The notes under the pieces were generated by a model. That model was not told where the DNA came from. It saw only the letters and a program-made list of their open reading frames with translations, and did not search any database. DNA of 30,655 nucleotides from DATEOR01 sp035273885 (GTDB lineage Bacteria; Actinomycetota; Thermoleophilia; Gaiellales; Gaiellaceae): positions 1-30,655 of the forward strand of contig DATEOR010000095.1 in the NCBI GenBank assembly GCA_035273885.1. Direction: 5' to 3'. Of this stretch, positions 29,121-30,655 are shown piece by piece. The stretch's first letter is position 1, and every line of letters starts with the position of its first letter. The translations under genes and the position numbers were made by a program.

Positions 29121-29339
29121 CCGCCCAAGGAAGAAAAGATCGAGATGGAGGGCGAGGTCGTGGAGGCCCTGCGGAACCGCATGTTCCGCATCCTCCTCGA
29201 CAACGGCCACGAGACCCTCGGTTACACGGCCGGGAAGATGCGCCGCTATCGCATCCGCATCTTCCTGGGCGACCGAGTGAAAGTGGAGCTCTCTCCCTAC
29301 GACCTCGACCGCGGGCGAATCGTCTACCGGTTCAAGTAG
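29118..29339 (+). CDS. infA: Translation initiation factor IF-1, probable AUC start
   Basis: Read from ATC 29118 the protein is 73 residues and begins with (I/M)PPKEEKIEMEGEVVEAL, matching the family length of about 72-73 and its conserved N-terminal KEDKIE-like strand. The rest is standard IF-1: FRILLDNGHETLGYTAGKMR, then VKVELSPYDLDRGRIVYRFK. The first canonical start, ATG 29145, would give 64 residues, drop part of the first beta strand and lack a good ribosome site. IF-1 binds the A site of the 30S subunit during initiation. It is the second gene after csp. Confidence 0.88.
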   Translation: MPPKEEKIEMEGEVVEALRNRMFRILLDNGHETLGYTAGKMRRYRIRIFLGDRVKVELSPYDLDRGRIVYRFK

Positions 29340-29353
29340 TCGCTTCGCTGGTG

Positions 29354-29394
29354 GAACGCATGCGGCCCGGGTGATACTCGGGTCGCATGCGTTT
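29354..29394. terminator. 18-bp hairpin after infA that contains the next gene's start codon
   Basis: Bases 29355-29372 pair with 29376-29393 with no mismatch apart from two G-U pairs, around a three-base loop (GAT). A further G-U closes 29354 with 29394. The outer arms AACGCATGCG and CGCATGCGTT are exact complements. It begins 15 bases after the infA stop and could end the csp-infA mRNA, but no U run follows. The 3' arm includes ATG 29387 of the FAH-family gene. Confidence 0.6.
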
Positions 29395-30181
29395 GTGCAC
29401 CTTCGAAAGAGAAGGACGTTTCGCGCCGGGGAGGGTCGAGGGCGACCGCGTGGTCGAGCTCGGTGCGACCTCGCTGGCCGAGTGGCTCGGGTCCGGGGGA
29501 GAGGACGTCGCCGAGCACGCGCTTGCCGACGTTCGGCTGCGCGCGCCGATCCCGCAGCCACCGTCCGTCCGCGACTTCTACGCCTTCGAGCAGCACGTCG
29601 CGACCGCCCGGGCGTCGCGGGGGCTCGAGGTGCCGCCGGAGTGGTACGGCCAGCCGGTCTTTTACTTCTCCAACCCGGCGGCGATCTTCGGTCCCGACGA
29701 CGACATCGCGTTCCCGGTGACGAGCTCCGCCTGGGACTACGAGCTCGAGGTCGCTGCCGTGATCGGAGCGGAGGGCACGATCGCCGGGTTCACGGTTCTG
29801 AACGACTGGTCGGCGCGTGACCTCCAGCGCGCGGAGATGACCGTCGGGCTCGGCCCGGCGAAGGGGAAGGACTTCGCGACCTCGCTCGGGCCGGTGCTCG
29901 TCACTCCGGATGAGCTGGGCGATCTCCGGCTCGAGATGACCGCCCGCGTCAACGGCGAGGAGCGCTCACGCGGGAACCTCGGCGACATCCACTGGCCGTT
30001 CGAGGAGCTTGCCGCGCATGCCGCCGCAAGCACGCGGCTCGTGCCGGGAGACGTGCTCGGCTCGGGCACCGTCGGGACCGGGTGCATCCTCGAGCACGGC
30101 GACGGCCGCTGGCTCGAGGCCGGCGACGAGGTCGAGCTCGAGGTCGAGGGGATCGGCGTGCTCCGAAACCGGGTTGGCTGA
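29387..30181 (+). CDS. Fumarylacetoacetate hydrolase family protein
   Basis: The 264-residue protein has the FAH C-terminal fold: FYFSNPAAIFGPDDDIAFPV, the metal-binding WDYELEVAAVIG (Glu-x-Glu), TVLNDWSARDLQ with the Asp ligand, and GPAKGKDFATSLGPVLVTPD. Members cleave C-C bonds in fumarylacetoacetate or related diketo acids. The nearby hppD supports tyrosine catabolism, but related enzymes act on other acids. The ATG sits in the arm of a strong hairpin. A weak -10 (GATACT, 29373-29378) eight bases upstream could give a leaderless mRNA that avoids the structure. Confidence 0.88.
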   Translation: MRLCTFEREGRFAPGRVEGDRVVELGATSLAEWLGSGGEDVAEHALADVRLRAPIPQPPSVRDFYAFEQHVATARASRGLEVPPEWYGQPVFYFSNPAAIFGPDDDIAFPVTSSAWDYELEVAAVIGAEGTIAGFTVLNDWSARDLQRAEMTVGLGPAKGKDFATSLGPVLVTPDELGDLRLEMTARVNGEERSRGNLGDIHWPFEELAAHAAASTRLVPGDVLGSGTVGTGCILEHGDGRWLEAGDEVELEVEGIGVLRNRVG

Positions 30182-30192
30182 CCGGTCACCTT

Positions 30193-30232
30193 CCCGTTGA
30201 AGTAACGGGGAGCCCGTTGAAGTAACGGGGAG
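30193..30232. repeat. Tandem duplicated palindrome, two identical 20-bp units
   Basis: Two exact 20-base units (30193-30212 and 30213-30232) each contain CCCGTT-GAAGT-AACGGG, an inverted repeat with six-base arms. The 20-base period is about two helical turns, so proteins bound to both would face the same side. The second unit carries the -35 box of a promoter, which points to an operator. RNA hairpins ending the FAH gene are an alternative. Confidence 0.75.
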
Positions 30233-30245
30233 AAAAGCATAGACT
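30217..30245 (+). promoter_or_regulatory. -35 TTGAAG / -10 TAGACT promoter for the secreted protein
   Basis: TTGAAG (30217-30222) and TAGACT (30240-30245) are separated by exactly 17 bases. The -35 box straddles the left arm and centre of the second palindrome unit. Transcription from about 30252 gives a leader of about 54 bases before GTG 30306. Confidence 0.55.
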
Positions 30246-30305
30246 CGGCACAACTTCGGTTTGACCTGGGAGAGAGACCTTTTCGTTGATGGGACGGGGT
30301 TGCTC

Positions 30306-30655
30306 GTGACGCGGCAGCGAGTCAAATTTCACGCGCGGTTAAGGCGTGCATTGTGCGTGCTCTTCACGCTCGCTGCGGCTCTGGTCCTCGCCAGTGGCGC
30401 GGCGGCGGCGATCCCGACTGTGACGGCATCGACCGTCCAGATCATTCCGACCTGGCAGTTCACGCCATCGGCTCCGGATCCCGCCGGGATCGTCTACTTC
30501 TCGAGCTCCGATCGCTTCCTGATCAGCGACTCCGAGGTCGACGAGATGACGATCTATCAGGGGAAGAACCTGTACTCGGCGACGCGAACCGGGTCCGGGG
30601 TCGGGACCGGCACGACATTCGCGTTCAGCAAGGAGCCGACGGGTCTCTCGTTCAT
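30306..30655 (+). CDS. Secreted protein with SdiA-regulated/phytase-like beta-propeller start (partial)
   Basis: The frame is open from GTG 30306 to the window edge (116 complete codons). A signal peptide is clear: a basic stretch RQRVKFHARLRR, then ALCVLFTLAAALVLASGAAA, with cleavage near residue 37. The mature part has FSSSDRFLISDSEVDEMTIY and ends in FSKEPTGLSF, a pattern I associate with secreted SdiA-regulated or esterase-like beta-propeller proteins of actinobacteria. The function is not known. The start was chosen by the signal peptide; ACGGGG lies just upstream. Confidence 0.6.
   Translation, partial: MTRQRVKFHARLRRALCVLFTLAAALVLASGAAAAIPTVTASTVQIIPTWQFTPSAPDPAGIVYFSSSDRFLISDSEVDEMTIYQGKNLYSATRTGSGVGTGTTFAFSKEPTGLSF

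Noticed and set aside
29145..29339. infA starting at ATG 29145
   Set aside because: This gives 64 residues, removes conserved N-terminal residues and lacks a proper Shine-Dalgarno, while the ATC at 29118 has an ideal one.
30193..30232. Tandem 20-bp repeat as a minimal CRISPR
   Set aside because: The two units touch with no spacer, are palindromic throughout and have no cas genes nearby. An operator is a better fit.

Overview
The window is about 30.7 kb of dense, mostly high-GC (roughly 65-70%) bacterial DNA with almost no non-coding space. The housekeeping and metabolic genes, the short intergenic gaps and the many start codons sitting 6-9 bases after a TANNNT hexamer suggest a soil actinobacterium, possibly of the Thermoleophilia/Gaiellales type. 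The lineage is inferred from gene content and style, not from a marker gene. I see no tRNA, rRNA, CRISPR array, insertion sequence or phage gene.

Layout from the left. 1-3.1 kb: a large MalT-like LuxR regulator and a stand-alone LuxR helix-turn-helix protein. The 3' two thirds of the large gene is clearly lower in GC than the rest. 3.1-5.4 kb: an adenosine-deaminase-family enzyme overlapping an aminotransferase. 5.4-9.4 kb: a PimA-like glycosyltransferase with a coupled membrane protein, a small membrane protein, a compact glycerate kinase, a small charged protein and a cyclic-nucleotide-binding protein. 9.5-12.5 kb: a solitary DNA methyltransferase facing an xseA-xseB-methyltransferase operon. 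12.5-17.7 kb: a membrane-anchored coiled-coil protein, a serine hydrolase, a UbiA-like membrane protein, a MenG/UbiE-like methyltransferase, an unknown protein and a GNAT enzyme. 17.7-21.9 kb: ferritin, a LysE exporter, proline dehydrogenase, a short class III aminotransferase and a YhhQ-type queuosine-precursor transporter. 21.9-24.9 kb: MarR regulator, DHA2 efflux pump with a palindromic operator, FabL-type enoyl-ACP reductase and a small protein. 24.9-26.7 kb: a secreted YkuD-like protein and a lipoprotein. 26.8-30.2 kb: an EamA transporter, 4-hydroxyphenylpyruvate dioxygenase, a cold-shock protein with translation factor IF-1, and a fumarylacetoacetate-hydrolase-family enzyme. The right edge cuts a secreted protein.

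The most striking region is 28.8-29.4 kb. The cold-shock gene has a leader with a 14-bp hairpin that buries a perfect Shine-Dalgarno and ends in a U run directly at the start codon, plus a competing upstream hairpin. This looks like a two-state RNA switch. The next gene, infA, appears to start at AUC: it has an ideal Shine-Dalgarno, and no canonical start lies between an upstream in-frame stop and an internal AUG that would remove conserved residues. An 18-bp hairpin then closes the operon and includes the start codon of the following gene.

Genes work together in tightly coupled units with 1-17 base overlaps. HPPD and the FAH-family enzyme fit aromatic amino-acid breakdown. Proline dehydrogenase and the aminotransferase fit metabolism around pyrroline-5-carboxylate. 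MFS and MarR form a self-regulated efflux operon. Three convergent gene pairs share a palindromic CTAG as stop codons on both strands.
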